From NCBI GenBank assembly GCA_947259175.1, contig CAMYKW010000044.1, positions 1 to 47,139 of the forward strand: 47,139 bases of DNA, in the 5' to 3' direction. Position numbers and translations under genes: made by a program. Of this stretch, positions 34,519 to 42,460 are shown one piece after another. Source of the DNA: an uncultured Gammaproteobacteria bacterium. Lineage in GTDB: Bacteria > Pseudomonadota > Gammaproteobacteria > Arenicellales > JAANXG01. Positions within the stretch are counted from its first letter, which is position 1; each line of letters starts with the position of its first letter. The notes below the pieces were generated by a model. It saw only the letters and a program-made list of their open reading frames with translations, did no database searches and was not told the DNA's origin.

Positions 34519-34758
34519 GCCGCGCAGCGGAAAGATTCCTATCTCGTCATCGTCCGCGACCTCGGTGGCGGGGTCGGCAAACTGCTTGTTCACCGTCACC
34601 TGAGTGCGATCGCCGACCATGTGCGACGTCCACGGGTCACCGCGGGCCGCCAACCATGCGAGCAGTTGCTCCACGGTGCGCACGTCGGCGGGCAGGGCGA
34701 CGTCTTCCTGGGATCGTTGCAGGATGTCGACCAGTTGGGCGAAGTACAACAGTTTCAT
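34510..34758 (-). CDS. MoaD/ThiS-family ubiquitin-like protein with non-canonical C-terminus
   Basis: 82 aa. The sequence (MKLLYFAQLVDIL...VTVNKQFADPATEVADDDEIGIFP) has the beta-grasp pattern of MoaD, the small subunit of molybdopterin synthase. Canonical MoaD ends in Gly-Gly, which is adenylated and thiocarboxylated. Here the end is PLRGSA, with only one Gly followed by Ser-Ala. Those last codons lie over the end of the converging kinase-like gene. It may need trimming, be a divergent sulfur carrier, or be inactive. No other molybdopterin gene is in the window. Confidence 0.75.
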   Translation of the reverse strand: MKLLYFAQLVDILQRSQEDVALPADVRTVEQLLAWLAARGDPWTSHMVGDRTQVTVNKQFADPATEVADDDEIGIFPLRGSA

Positions 34759-34838
34759 GGCTGCAATTGTCCGCTATCGGCGAATAGGTCGTTTGCGCGG
34801 TTCGCAAGACTGGTATAGGGCGCTCCACGCTTTGACCC

Positions 34839-34867
34839 TTGTTACCGCTTAGGGGAGGCGCTATGCT
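34839..34867 (+). promoter_or_regulatory. Promoter of the methyltransferase gene
   Basis: TTGTTA and TATGCT are separated by 17 bases; the predicted start lies about 37 bases before the ATG at 34910. Confidence 0.45.
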
Positions 34868-34909
34868 GCGCGCCCTGCTCCCAATGTCATGTTCTCGCGA
34901 GGAAGTTTA

Positions 34910-35767
34910 ATGGCGCCGAAGTCGAAAACCAAACAAAAGAAAAAAGACAAAAAGCAAAAAAAGCGCAAGGTCAAATCGATGGCTGACAAGGCGGACAAGT
35001 ACGAGCTGTACCAGTTGTCCGTGCAATCCCCGGAGGAGGACATCGAATTTCTGGCCAACGTCTATCGCGATCTCCGCGGCCAGAAGGCGCTGCATTTTCG
35101 CGAGGATTTCTGCGGCACCGCGCTGCTCACCGCGCACTGGATCAAGCGCGGCCCGGACTACACCGCCGAGGGCTTTGACATAGACACCGAACCGGTGGAT
35201 TGGGGGATCAAACACAACTTGCGCCCCCTGGGGGATGCCGCCGACCGCGCGGTGCTGCATATCCAGGATGCACGTCTGCCGAGTGACAAACCGCCGGATG
35301 TACGCTGCGCGCAGAATTTTTCCTACTGGGTGTTCAAGACCCGCGCCGAGATGTCGGATTATTTCCGCCGCGCCCACGTCGACCTCGACGACGACGGCAT
35401 CTTCGTCATCGATCTGCACGGTGGGCCGGAGTGCTTCGAGCCGATGGAGGAAGAGACCGAGATGGACGAGGGCTTTACCTACGTATGGGACCAGGACGAA
35501 TACTGGCCGATCCCCAGCGAGGCCAAGTCTTACATCCATTTCCGATTTACCGACGGCAGTGAATTGCATCGTGCGTTCAGTTACGAGTGGCGTGTTTGGG
35601 GGCTCGCCGAGCTGCGAGACATTCTCGAAGACGTCGGGTTCGCGCGCGTCGACTGTTACTGGGAGGGTACCGATGAAGACGGCGAGAGCGGTAACGGCAT
35701 CTTCACTCCCGAGGATAAGGGCGAACACTGCCTGTCCTACGTCGCCTATCTGGTGGCGCAGAAATAA
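34910..35767 (+). CDS. Class I SAM-dependent methyltransferase with lysine-rich N-terminus
   Basis: 285 aa from ATG 34910, behind GAGGAAG. The first ~25 residues are almost all basic (KTKQKKKDKKQKKRKVKS), followed by MADKADKYELYQLSVQSPEEDIEFL. The SAM-binding region reads HFREDFCGTALLTAHW, with an acidic residue after strand 2 (GFDIDTEP). The family is a poorly characterised class often annotated simply as methyltransferase. The substrate is unknown; the basic tail suggests nucleic acid or ribosome binding. ATG 34982 would remove the tail, but the ribosome-binding site favours the long form. Confidence 0.8.
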   Translation: MAPKSKTKQKKKDKKQKKRKVKSMADKADKYELYQLSVQSPEEDIEFLANVYRDLRGQKALHFREDFCGTALLTAHWIKRGPDYTAEGFDIDTEPVDWGIKHNLRPLGDAADRAVLHIQDARLPSDKPPDVRCAQNFSYWVFKTRAEMSDYFRRAHVDLDDDGIFVIDLHGGPECFEPMEEETEMDEGFTYVWDQDEYWPIPSEAKSYIHFRFTDGSELHRAFSYEWRVWGLAELRDILEDVGFARVDCYWEGTDEDGESGNGIFTPEDKGEHCLSYVAYLVAQK

Positions 35768-35799
35768 GCGCGCAACGGTGCGCTGACGGCCCGGCACTG

Positions 35800-36612
35800 A
35801 TGAATCGCCTGCCTGTGGGCGTCGCCTTGAGTGGCGGCACCGCCAAGTCGATGTTTCACATCGGCGCCTTGCGCGCGCTGCGGGAGGCCGAGATTCCCAT
35901 TGATTATCTCGCCGGCACCAGCGGCGGCAGCATCGTCGCGGTGATGGTGGCTTCGGGCATGTCGGTGGCGCACATGGAGCAGCTCGCCCTCGGCATGAGC
36001 TGGTGGAAACTCGCCAGTATCAAGCTCACCAGACTGGGCTTCGTCTCCAGTGAACCCATCGAGTACTACATCGACGACGTGCTGCAGGCGGCTCGCTTCG
36101 AGGATCTTGCGCTTCCCTGCGCGGTGACGGTCACCAACCTGCTCACCGGTCAGAAGGCGGTGATCAAGCGCGGCCCGGTGGCGCCGGTGGTGCGCGCCAG
36201 TTGCAGCATTCCCCAGATCTACCTGCCGGTCGAGCTCGACGGCGAACATTACGTCGACGGCGGTCTGTCGGAGTATCTGCCGGTGGAAACCGTGCGTGAA
36301 TTCGGTGAACAGTTCACCATCGGCATCAACCTGAGCACCAAACGCAGCGTGTACCGGCGCCCGAAACACATCCTGCAGCTGATCATGCAGATCACCAACA
36401 TGATCGCCAAGCAGAACGTCGCCCAGTCCATGCGCCGCGCCGATTTTCTACTGCACCCGGATGTGGACGAGTTCAGCTCGTTCGATTTCGGCAACACCCG
36501 CCAGCTGATGGAGTTGGGCTACCGCTACACCAGCGAGAACATGGACGCGCTGCAGGCCGCATGGCGCGACAAGAGCCGCATGTGGCGCCGGCTGCTGCGC
36601 CGGCTTCAGTAA
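35800..36612 (+). CDS. Patatin-like phospholipase
   Basis: 270 aa. The nucleophile elbow GTSGGS (G-x-S-x-G) lies near residues 39-44, and the catalytic Asp is in DGGLSEYLP. The oxyanion region reads LSGGTAKSMFHIGAL, a variant of the usual GGGxRG. These form the Ser-Asp dyad of bacterial patatin lipases. No signal peptide, so probably cytoplasmic or membrane-associated. The gene begins 32 bases after the methyltransferase. Its TAA stop is at the same time the first triplet of repeat copy D. Confidence 0.9.
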   Translation: MNRLPVGVALSGGTAKSMFHIGALRALREAEIPIDYLAGTSGGSIVAVMVASGMSVAHMEQLALGMSWWKLASIKLTRLGFVSSEPIEYYIDDVLQAARFEDLALPCAVTVTNLLTGQKAVIKRGPVAPVVRASCSIPQIYLPVELDGEHYVDGGLSEYLPVETVREFGEQFTIGINLSTKRSVYRRPKHILQLIMQITNMIAKQNVAQSMRRADFLLHPDVDEFSSFDFGNTRQLMELGYRYTSENMDALQAAWRDKSRMWRRLLRRLQ

Positions 36613-36879
36613 CCCGAACATTGCACCAAGGCGCCCAGCTACTATTCCTGGTAAGCCATAGCAATACTCGCAACGTCAAACTACGAGCAGGAGGCATAAG
36701 ATCTTGGTACGCCTTGCACAGAATAGTAGCTGGACTATCCCGGCCCTGGCTCGATCTCGAACGCCTGCACTTGCACTTCACTCAACCCATAGCTACGGCT
36801 ATGGATTTCGCTCCAGCGCGGCGTTCAGTCGTCCGATCTCTTCGCCAGCTTCCGGGATCCTTGGTGCAATATCCGGTCA
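36610..36879 (-). repeat. Dispersed inverted-repeat element, copy D (stop-to-stop)
   Basis: 270 bases with ends TAACCCGAACATTGCACCAA (from 36610) and, on the minus strand, TGACCGGATATTGCACCAAG (from 36879). The core arms CCAGCTACTATTC (36635-36647) and GAATAGTAGCTGG (36721-36733), and the hairpin CCATAGC-TACG-GCTATGG (36787-36804), are intact. It fills the whole gap between patatin and the AttH-like gene and supplies both stop codons, TAA and TGA. Orientation is opposite to copies B and C. Confidence 0.88.
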
Positions 36880-38037
36880 CTGGTAGCCGGTCAATTCCAC
36901 GTAACCGGTGCCGGACACCGGACGGCCGGCTTCGCGGCCGGTGGCGCTCACCGACCCCTCCCAGTAGCGAAAGGTGGTGTTCATCTCCTGGCGCGGAAGG
37001 CGCGGCGTCACCTCCAGCTCCAGGGCGCGCCGCGGGACGCGAATCCGCCACTTGGCGGGATATGCGACACCGCTGACCGGGCTGGTCCACGCGTCCAGCA
37101 CCTCGATGGCAAAGTCGCCCGGATGCAGGCGGGTGACGCCCCCGTCGGGATCCACGTAGCTGCCGCTGGCGAACTCCGCCAGCGCCGCATCGCGGTTGCG
37201 AAACCGGTACAGCATCAGTTCCGCGGCGCCCGATAACTGCAGCGAGAACCAGTCCCATCCCGTCTGTCCCGCCTCCAGCGCCGAGGTCGACCATTCGTGA
37301 TCGAACCAGCTCAGGCCGCTGACCACATGGGTCTCACCACCGACCCGCAGGGTGCCGGTGGTGGCCATCCGCGTGAGTGAATAGTAATAGGATGCGTTAC
37401 CGGGAGTCGCGCTCTTCTGGCTGAGTCCGTTGTCGCCATGACGCACCGCCGGTTTGGTGCTGGTCAAAGACAGCGCGATGGCGGCGGCGTCACTAGCCGC
37501 CGTTACGCGTAGACTGAGGCAGCCGTCGCAACCGCGTGCCGGCTCGGCGCCGTCCGCGGTCACCCGCCAATCCTCAAGCCACGCGCGGAATGGCGCGCTG
37601 TCGACCCCGGCCAGGCCCAGGGCGCCGCGCGCGACGCGCTCGTCGTGATAAAAGCCGTCCCCGTCGACGTCGGTGACGGCGAAATGCGCCATGTACGCCT
37701 GGTTGGTCGCCCACGCCGAGGCACTCACCGGAGGTTCGGGGGCCACCGCGAAGCGAAACAGGGTGAACTGAAAACCGAAGCGGCGTTCGTCGGCGGTGCT
37801 CAGGTTGCCGGTGAAATACCACCACTCGCTCTTGAAGCCGGGATGCGCGCCGTGGTCGCGGGGGAAGGCGAACGGCGTCGGCGCCATCGCCCGTTGGTAC
37901 CCTTGCGTGTCCGTGCTGCTCAAGGTCTCGACCACCGACTGCACCGGCGGCGCGTTGCCCTGCGGGCCGCCGCAGGCGATCAGCCACAACGCCGCCACCG
38001 CCGGCAGGCTGCGCAAACCGGCGGTCACGCTATTCAT
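36877..38037 (-). CDS. AttH/CrtC-like lipocalin lipoprotein
   Basis: 386 aa from ATG 38037 (MNSVTAGLRSLPAVAALWLIACGG); a lipobox LIAC marks a lipoprotein with the acylated Cys near residue 22. The mature part carries the AttH / carotenoid 1,2-hydratase-like pattern: FPRDHGAHPGFKSEWWYFTGNL, then FGFQFTLFRF, and later GLSWFDHEWSTSALEAGQTGWDWFSLQL. The ATG overlaps the permease stop by eight bases, so the lipoprotein is produced together with the ABC transporter. The function is not established; it probably handles a lipid or other hydrophobic ligand at the cell envelope. A carotenoid hydratase role is less likely in this context. Confidence 0.83.
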   Translation of the reverse strand: MNSVTAGLRSLPAVAALWLIACGGPQGNAPPVQSVVETLSSTDTQGYQRAMAPTPFAFPRDHGAHPGFKSEWWYFTGNLSTADERRFGFQFTLFRFAVAPEPPVSASAWATNQAYMAHFAVTDVDGDGFYHDERVARGALGLAGVDSAPFRAWLEDWRVTADGAEPARGCDGCLSLRVTAASDAAAIALSLTSTKPAVRHGDNGLSQKSATPGNASYYYSLTRMATTGTLRVGGETHVVSGLSWFDHEWSTSALEAGQTGWDWFSLQLSGAAELMLYRFRNRDAALAEFASGSYVDPDGGVTRLHPGDFAIEVLDAWTSPVSGVAYPAKWRIRVPRRALELEVTPRLPRQEMNTTFRYWEGSVSATGREAGRPVSGTGYVELTGYQ

Positions 38038-40543
38038 GCCGCAGGGCGAAGCTCGGCGGCGTGCGCGCCAGGCGCAACGCCGGATACAGGCCCGCCAGCA
38101 GACCGGCGCCCACCGCCAGGGCGAGGCCGAGCACAAAGTGTTCCGGCGTCAGCCACACCTGCATGGTCCAGCCGAACGAGCGCTGGTTGATGATGAAAAT
38201 AAGCGCCAGCGCCAGGAACAGGCCCAGCGGCAGCGCCAGCACCCCGGCGGCGAGACCCAACAGGCCGGTCTCGGTGGTGACCAGCGCCCACAGTTGCCGT
38301 GGGGTGAAGCCGTTGGCGCGCAGCACCGCGAACTCGCGGCCGCGCTCCAATTGAATCGACATCAGCGCGCTGAAGATGCCGATCACCGCGATCACCACCG
38401 TGAGCACCCGCAGCACCTGGGTCACCGCGAAGGTGCGGTCGAAGATGTCCATCGACAGCGCCCGCAGTTGCCGGTTGGACCGCAGCGTCAAACCGCTGCC
38501 GGCGAGCACATCGCGCTCAAGCGCCGCCGCGAAGCGCTCGGCGTCAACGCCGGGATCGAGATACACCGCGAACGAGGAAATCGCCGCGTCCGCCCAATGT
38601 CGCTGGTAGGTGTCGCGGTGCAGGGCGACCACGCCGCGGTCCGAGCCGTAGTCGTAGAACACCCCGGCGATGGCGAATTCGCGCGTCCCCGAATCGGTGC
38701 GCAGCACCACGGTGTCGCCCACGCCGCGCCGATTGTGGTATGCGTACGGCTCGGAGACGATCACCGCTTCGCCGGATTTGAAGCGCGGCCAGGCGCCGGC
38801 GGCGTCGCCGTGTTTGAACTGAAAGTTGGCGAACGCCGCGGCATCCGCGTCCAGCACGAACAACTGGGTGCGGCCGGCGGCGCCGTCAAGCTTCGTCCAG
38901 CGCGCGGTGGTGATGGACGCCACTTCGGGCAGCGCCGCAACGCGGCGGATTACCCCGGGGTCTACGTTCCCGGCGCCGCCCGATGCGGACACATACAGGT
39001 CGGCGCGCAGATAGTTCACCAGCCAGTGCTCGACGGTGGCGCGGAAGCTGGTGATCATGATGCCCACGCCGACGGTGGCCGACACCGCCACCGCCAGGGC
39101 GGCGACGGTGACCCGGGTGCGGCTGAGGCTTTCGGTGACACCCCGCCCGGCCATGCGGCCGATGAGCCCCAGCGCCCGCGACAGGCCGCGGTGGGTGATG
39201 CGCACGATCAGCAACAGCAATGCCGGCGCCAGCAGCGCGAAGCCGAAGATCGCGAAAAACAGGCCGGCGAAACCGGCATACAGATTGCCGCCGGGCAGCG
39301 CCAGCAGCACCGCCGCCGCCGCGCTGGGGGCGAGCGCCCAGCGCGCCAACCGGCCCACCGAGCTGCGCGCCGCGCTCTCCTGGCCGGAGCGGGTGTAGGT
39401 GATCTGTGGCGGCACCCGGCTCGCCTCCAGCGCCGGCGCCAGCGCCGCGAGCACCGTCGCGCCGATGCCCAGGGCGACGCCCTTGGCGAGGCTGAGGGCG
39501 CTGATCGATACCTTTTGCACGTCGAGTCGGAAATACAGATCGTTGATGGTCTGGGCCACCAGCCCCAGCAATTGATGGCTCAGACTGATGCCCAGCGCGA
39601 TTCCGGCGAGCACACCCAGCACGCCGAGGGCCAGGGCCTCGCCGCCGACCGCCAGGAACAGCTCGCGGTCACCGACGCCCAGCGTGCGCAGGGTCGCGAT
39701 CTGCGCATGTCGCTGCAGCACCGACACCGTCATCGTGTTGTAAATCAGGAACATGCCGACCACCAGGGCCAGCAGGCTGAGCGCGGTGAGGTTGATTTCG
39801 AATGCGCGTGTCATTTGTCTAAGGGCGTTGCCGCGCGAGGCGCTGCCCGCCAGTTCCGCTTCCGGCGGCAACAGGCGGCGCACCCGCGCCACCGCCTCGG
39901 GTCCGGCGAGCTCCAGGTCGATGCGGGTGAGGCGCCCGAGCCGGCCGGTGACCACCTGGGCGGTGGCGATGTCGGTGAGTACCACGGCGCGCAGCGCCTG
40001 TTCCTCGAGGGCGCTGCCGGGTTTTCCGGCGGCGGTCACCCGCAGGCGGTGAAGTCCTCCGGCGCCGCGCACTTTGAGTTCACCGGGGATGGCGAGCCCC
40101 AGCCGGCGGGCGGTGGCGTCGGTCAGCAGCGCGGCGTTATCGGTGCTCAACAGCTCAGTGGCGCTCAGGTCGCGGGTGGCGCGGTAAATCGCACTGTTGT
40201 CGGTTTGCGCCAGCGGGTCGATGCCGATGACGCTAAGGCGCTCCGCGTCGTGAGCGACCAACCGCACCGTGCCTTCGACCACCGGCCACAGCTGCCGCAG
40301 GCCGTGTTCCACGCGCAGGTCGCGGTACAGGGTTTCGTCCAGCCCCGCGGGACCGCCGATGATGTGATGCGTGGCCTGCCCGGCAACCATCTCGTTGGAC
40401 AGTTTGAACGCGCGGCGCGCGCTGTCGTTGGTCAGGTCGATGGCGATCACCACCGCCACCCCCAGAGCGATGCCGACCATGGACAGGATTGACTGCCACG
40501 GGTGGCGCAGCAGGTTACGCAGCGAGACGCGGGCGAGCATCAT
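38030..40543 (-). CDS. ABC transporter permease, FtsX/MacB-like, two-unit form
   Basis: 837 aa. An N-terminal membrane helix (SLRNLLRHPWQSILSMVGIALGVAVVIAIDL) precedes a periplasmic domain, then three helices (LTALSLLALVVGMFLIYNTM), and the FtsX-type permease module is repeated in the second half. This is the long form found in lipoprotein or lipid exporters of the AttG/YbbP/LolE kind. It overlaps the ATPase by four bases and the AttH-like gene by eight: one operon. The cargo is unknown. Confidence 0.87.
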   Translation of the reverse strand: MMLARVSLRNLLRHPWQSILSMVGIALGVAVVIAIDLTNDSARRAFKLSNEMVAGQATHHIIGGPAGLDETLYRDLRVEHGLRQLWPVVEGTVRLVAHDAERLSVIGIDPLAQTDNSAIYRATRDLSATELLSTDNAALLTDATARRLGLAIPGELKVRGAGGLHRLRVTAAGKPGSALEEQALRAVVLTDIATAQVVTGRLGRLTRIDLELAGPEAVARVRRLLPPEAELAGSASRGNALRQMTRAFEINLTALSLLALVVGMFLIYNTMTVSVLQRHAQIATLRTLGVGDRELFLAVGGEALALGVLGVLAGIALGISLSHQLLGLVAQTINDLYFRLDVQKVSISALSLAKGVALGIGATVLAALAPALEASRVPPQITYTRSGQESAARSSVGRLARWALAPSAAAAVLLALPGGNLYAGFAGLFFAIFGFALLAPALLLLIVRITHRGLSRALGLIGRMAGRGVTESLSRTRVTVAALAVAVSATVGVGIMITSFRATVEHWLVNYLRADLYVSASGGAGNVDPGVIRRVAALPEVASITTARWTKLDGAAGRTQLFVLDADAAAFANFQFKHGDAAGAWPRFKSGEAVIVSEPYAYHNRRGVGDTVVLRTDSGTREFAIAGVFYDYGSDRGVVALHRDTYQRHWADAAISSFAVYLDPGVDAERFAAALERDVLAGSGLTLRSNRQLRALSMDIFDRTFAVTQVLRVLTVVIAVIGIFSALMSIQLERGREFAVLRANGFTPRQLWALVTTETGLLGLAAGVLALPLGLFLALALIFIINQRSFGWTMQVWLTPEHFVLGLALAVGAGLLAGLYPALRLARTPPSFALRHE

Positions 40544-41232
40544 GACGCCGCTTCGGCGAGCGCGCCGTCCTGCAGGTGCAGGATGCGGTCCGCGCAGCTC
40601 GCCACCTCCGGGCTGTGGGTGGCGGCAATCACCGTGGTGTAGTCGCGCCCGGGCATAGCCCGCAGCAGCGCCAGGACTTGGTGCTCGGTATCGCGGTCGA
40701 GATTGCCGGTCGGCTCGTCGGCCAGCACCAGCGAGGGTTTGTGCGCCACCGCCCGGGCCACCGCGATGCGCTGCTGTTCGCCGCCACTGAGCCGGTCGGG
40801 GAACGCGTCGGCGCGGTCGGACAGGCCGAGCTGAGAGAGCAGTTCTGCGACGCGCTGTTGCGCCCGCGCGCGGTCGATACCGTTGAGGTCGAGGGTGAAC
40901 GCCAGGTTTTCGAATACCGTCAACGTCGGGATCAGGTTGAAGAACTGGAACACGAAGCCGATGTGTTCGCGCCGGAACAGGGTGCGGCGGCGCTCGTCGA
41001 GGGTGGAGATGTTCATCCCGCGGAACAGGATATCGCCGCGCGACGGCAGGTCGATGCCGCCGAGCAGGTTCAGCAGCGTTGACTTGCCCGAACCGCTGCG
41101 CCCGAGTATGGCGACGAATTCGCCGCTGCGGAAACGGGCGTTGATCCCCCGCAGCACAGTGCGCTCGCGCTGGGCGTCGGGATAGATCTTGTGCACGTCA
41201 GATAGTGCGATGATTGGATCGGCGTCGGCCAT
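40540..41232 (-). CDS. ABC transporter ATP-binding protein, LolD/MacB type
   Basis: 230 aa. Walker A is GRSGSGKST, the signature is [14 protein letters not shown], Walker B is LVLADEP, and the TGNLD D-loop is typical of the LolD/MacB/FtsE group. Its stop overlaps the ATG of the FtsX-like permease. It energises the exporter encoded by the next two genes. Confidence 0.93.
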   Translation of the reverse strand: MADADPIIALSDVHKIYPDAQRERTVLRGINARFRSGEFVAILGRSGSGKSTLLNLLGGIDLPSRGDILFRGMNISTLDERRRTLFRREHIGFVFQFFNLIPTLTVFENLAFTLDLNGIDRARAQQRVAELLSQLGLSDRADAFPDRLSGGEQQRIAVARAVAHKPSLVLADEPTGNLDRDTEHQVLALLRAMPGRDYTTVIAATHSPEVASCADRILHLQDGALAEAAS

Positions 41233-41295
41233 GGGTGTCGCTGCGAAACATCAATGCTGACAGCTTAAAGTCTACGCACCCGGGAGTGAAGTGGC

Positions 41296-41396
41296 CCAGC
41301 GACTATTCTCGGCAATATCTATCGGCGATTAATCAACGCCTCTTCGTAGCAGTGTGCTTACAGGCGGTTCCACCGCATACCCGGAATAGTCGCTGG
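41296..41396 (+). repeat. Core of the dispersed element only (copy E)
   Basis: The arms CCAGCGACTATTC (41296-41308) and GAATAGTCGCTGG (41384-41396) are perfectly complementary. Compared with copies C and D the fifth-from-left T is G and its partner A is C, so pairing is kept. Flanking sequence GGCAAT and CCGCAT also matches copy C. Terminal repeats are absent. It lies between the divergent ABC ATPase and the EEP-fold gene. Confidence 0.75.
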
Positions 41397-41451
41397 GGGC
41401 TGATATACTCCCCGCGCGGTTACTCACGAAACAAGTGTCCTGTCACATACG

Positions 41452-42240
41452 TTGAACACACTGCTCCTGGTCCTTGGCTTCGCCCTGATCGTGGCCTTGA
41501 CGTGGTGGGCCGGGTTGCCGCGTCCCAAGCCGGCGGCGCGCGGCGGTGGCATCCACCCGCCGCGGCGCTGGCGCGAAGACGACGCCGAATCGCTGGTGGT
41601 CGCGACCTACAACATTCATGGCGGCAAAGGCGTGGACGGTAGGCGCGATCTGGCGCGCGCCGCAAAAATGTTACGCGACGCCGATGTCGCCGCGCTGCAG
41701 GAGGTGCGCGCCGGCGCCGGCGGCGATCAGGCGGCGGCGATCGCCCGCGTCAACAACAAAGGCTGGTTGTTCGCCCCCACCCTGACCCGCTGGTTTCGCG
41801 ACGTCCGCGGCAATGCCCTGATCAGCGCGTTCCCCGCCGCCGAGTGGCGCCGCGAGCCGCTGGTCAATATCGCCGGTCGCCGCTACCGCAACCTCGCGAT
41901 CGTTAGGCTGCGCGTTGGGCGGCGCGATCTGTGGGTGTTGTTCACCCACCTGCACACCCGCGCCGGTCGCACCGAGCAACTGCGCGCGGTGCTGGCGCGC
42001 TTCGCGCAGTATGAACCGGCGATTCTACTCGGCGACCTCAACACCACCCGCGCCGATCCGCAGCTCGCTGCGGCGCTGAAAGACGGCGCCGTCGATGCGT
42101 TGCGTGAGACGCTCGGCGACGAGGACCGGGACGACCGCGTCGACTGGATTATCACCAGGGGCGTGACCATCGACACCGGCGGCGTGCGCGATGTGGGCGT
42201 GTCCGACCACCCGTATTACTGGGTGCGGGTCGGGTTGTGA
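41452..42240 (+). CDS. Endonuclease/exonuclease/phosphatase (EEP) family hydrolase, membrane-anchored
   Basis: 262 aa. A single N-terminal hydrophobic helix (about 2-22) is followed by the EEP fold: VVATYNIHGGKG, the catalytic Glu in ALQEVRAG, FTHLHTR, LLGDLNTT and the terminal VSDHPYYWVRV. This is a metal-dependent phosphodiesterase or phosphatase; DNA, RNA or lipid substrates are all possible. The best start is a TTG at 41452 with no clear ribosome-binding site, so the N-terminus is uncertain. A TATACT box lies at about 41404. Confidence 0.83.
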   Translation: MNTLLLVLGFALIVALTWWAGLPRPKPAARGGGIHPPRRWREDDAESLVVATYNIHGGKGVDGRRDLARAAKMLRDADVAALQEVRAGAGGDQAAAIARVNNKGWLFAPTLTRWFRDVRGNALISAFPAAEWRREPLVNIAGRRYRNLAIVRLRVGRRDLWVLFTHLHTRAGRTEQLRAVLARFAQYEPAILLGDLNTTRADPQLAAALKDGAVDALRETLGDEDRDDRVDWIITRGVTIDTGGVRDVGVSDHPYYWVRVGL

Positions 42241-42320
42241 CTGCGTAGCAGGAATCGCGTGCCAGGCTCCGAGGTCGGGGCTTTGTAATGGGGACGCTTT
42301 TTCCGCGCGATTGTCATATT

Positions 42321-42408
42321 CGCGGTTGCAAACCGCTCCCACGGGAGTCAGTCGCGGTGGCAGACCGCTCCCACGGGAAGTCTGTCGCGGTTGCAAACCG
42401 CTCCCACT
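42321..42408. repeat. Three tandem REP-like palindromes
   Basis: Units starting at 42321, 42353 and 42386 share CGCGGTTGCAAACCGCTCCC, with the stem GCGGTT-GCA-AACCGC, and are spaced 32-33 bases apart. The sequence type is the REP repeat common between genes of gammaproteobacteria. It lies between the convergent EEP-fold gene and pckG and may act on transcript ends. Confidence 0.8.
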
Positions 42409-42460
42409 ATCATTAATAGAGTCACGCCCCAAAACCGGCCGGGGCCCGACGCTCACAGGA

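Noticed and set aside
37796-40492. 898-codon plus-strand open frame opposite the FtsX-like permease
   Set aside because: Arg/Gln/His-rich antisense frame of a clearly coding permease, without recognisable domains or a ribosome-binding site.
42321-42408. CRISPR-like array
   Set aside because: The units are short palindromes of REP type with minimal, non-unique spacing.
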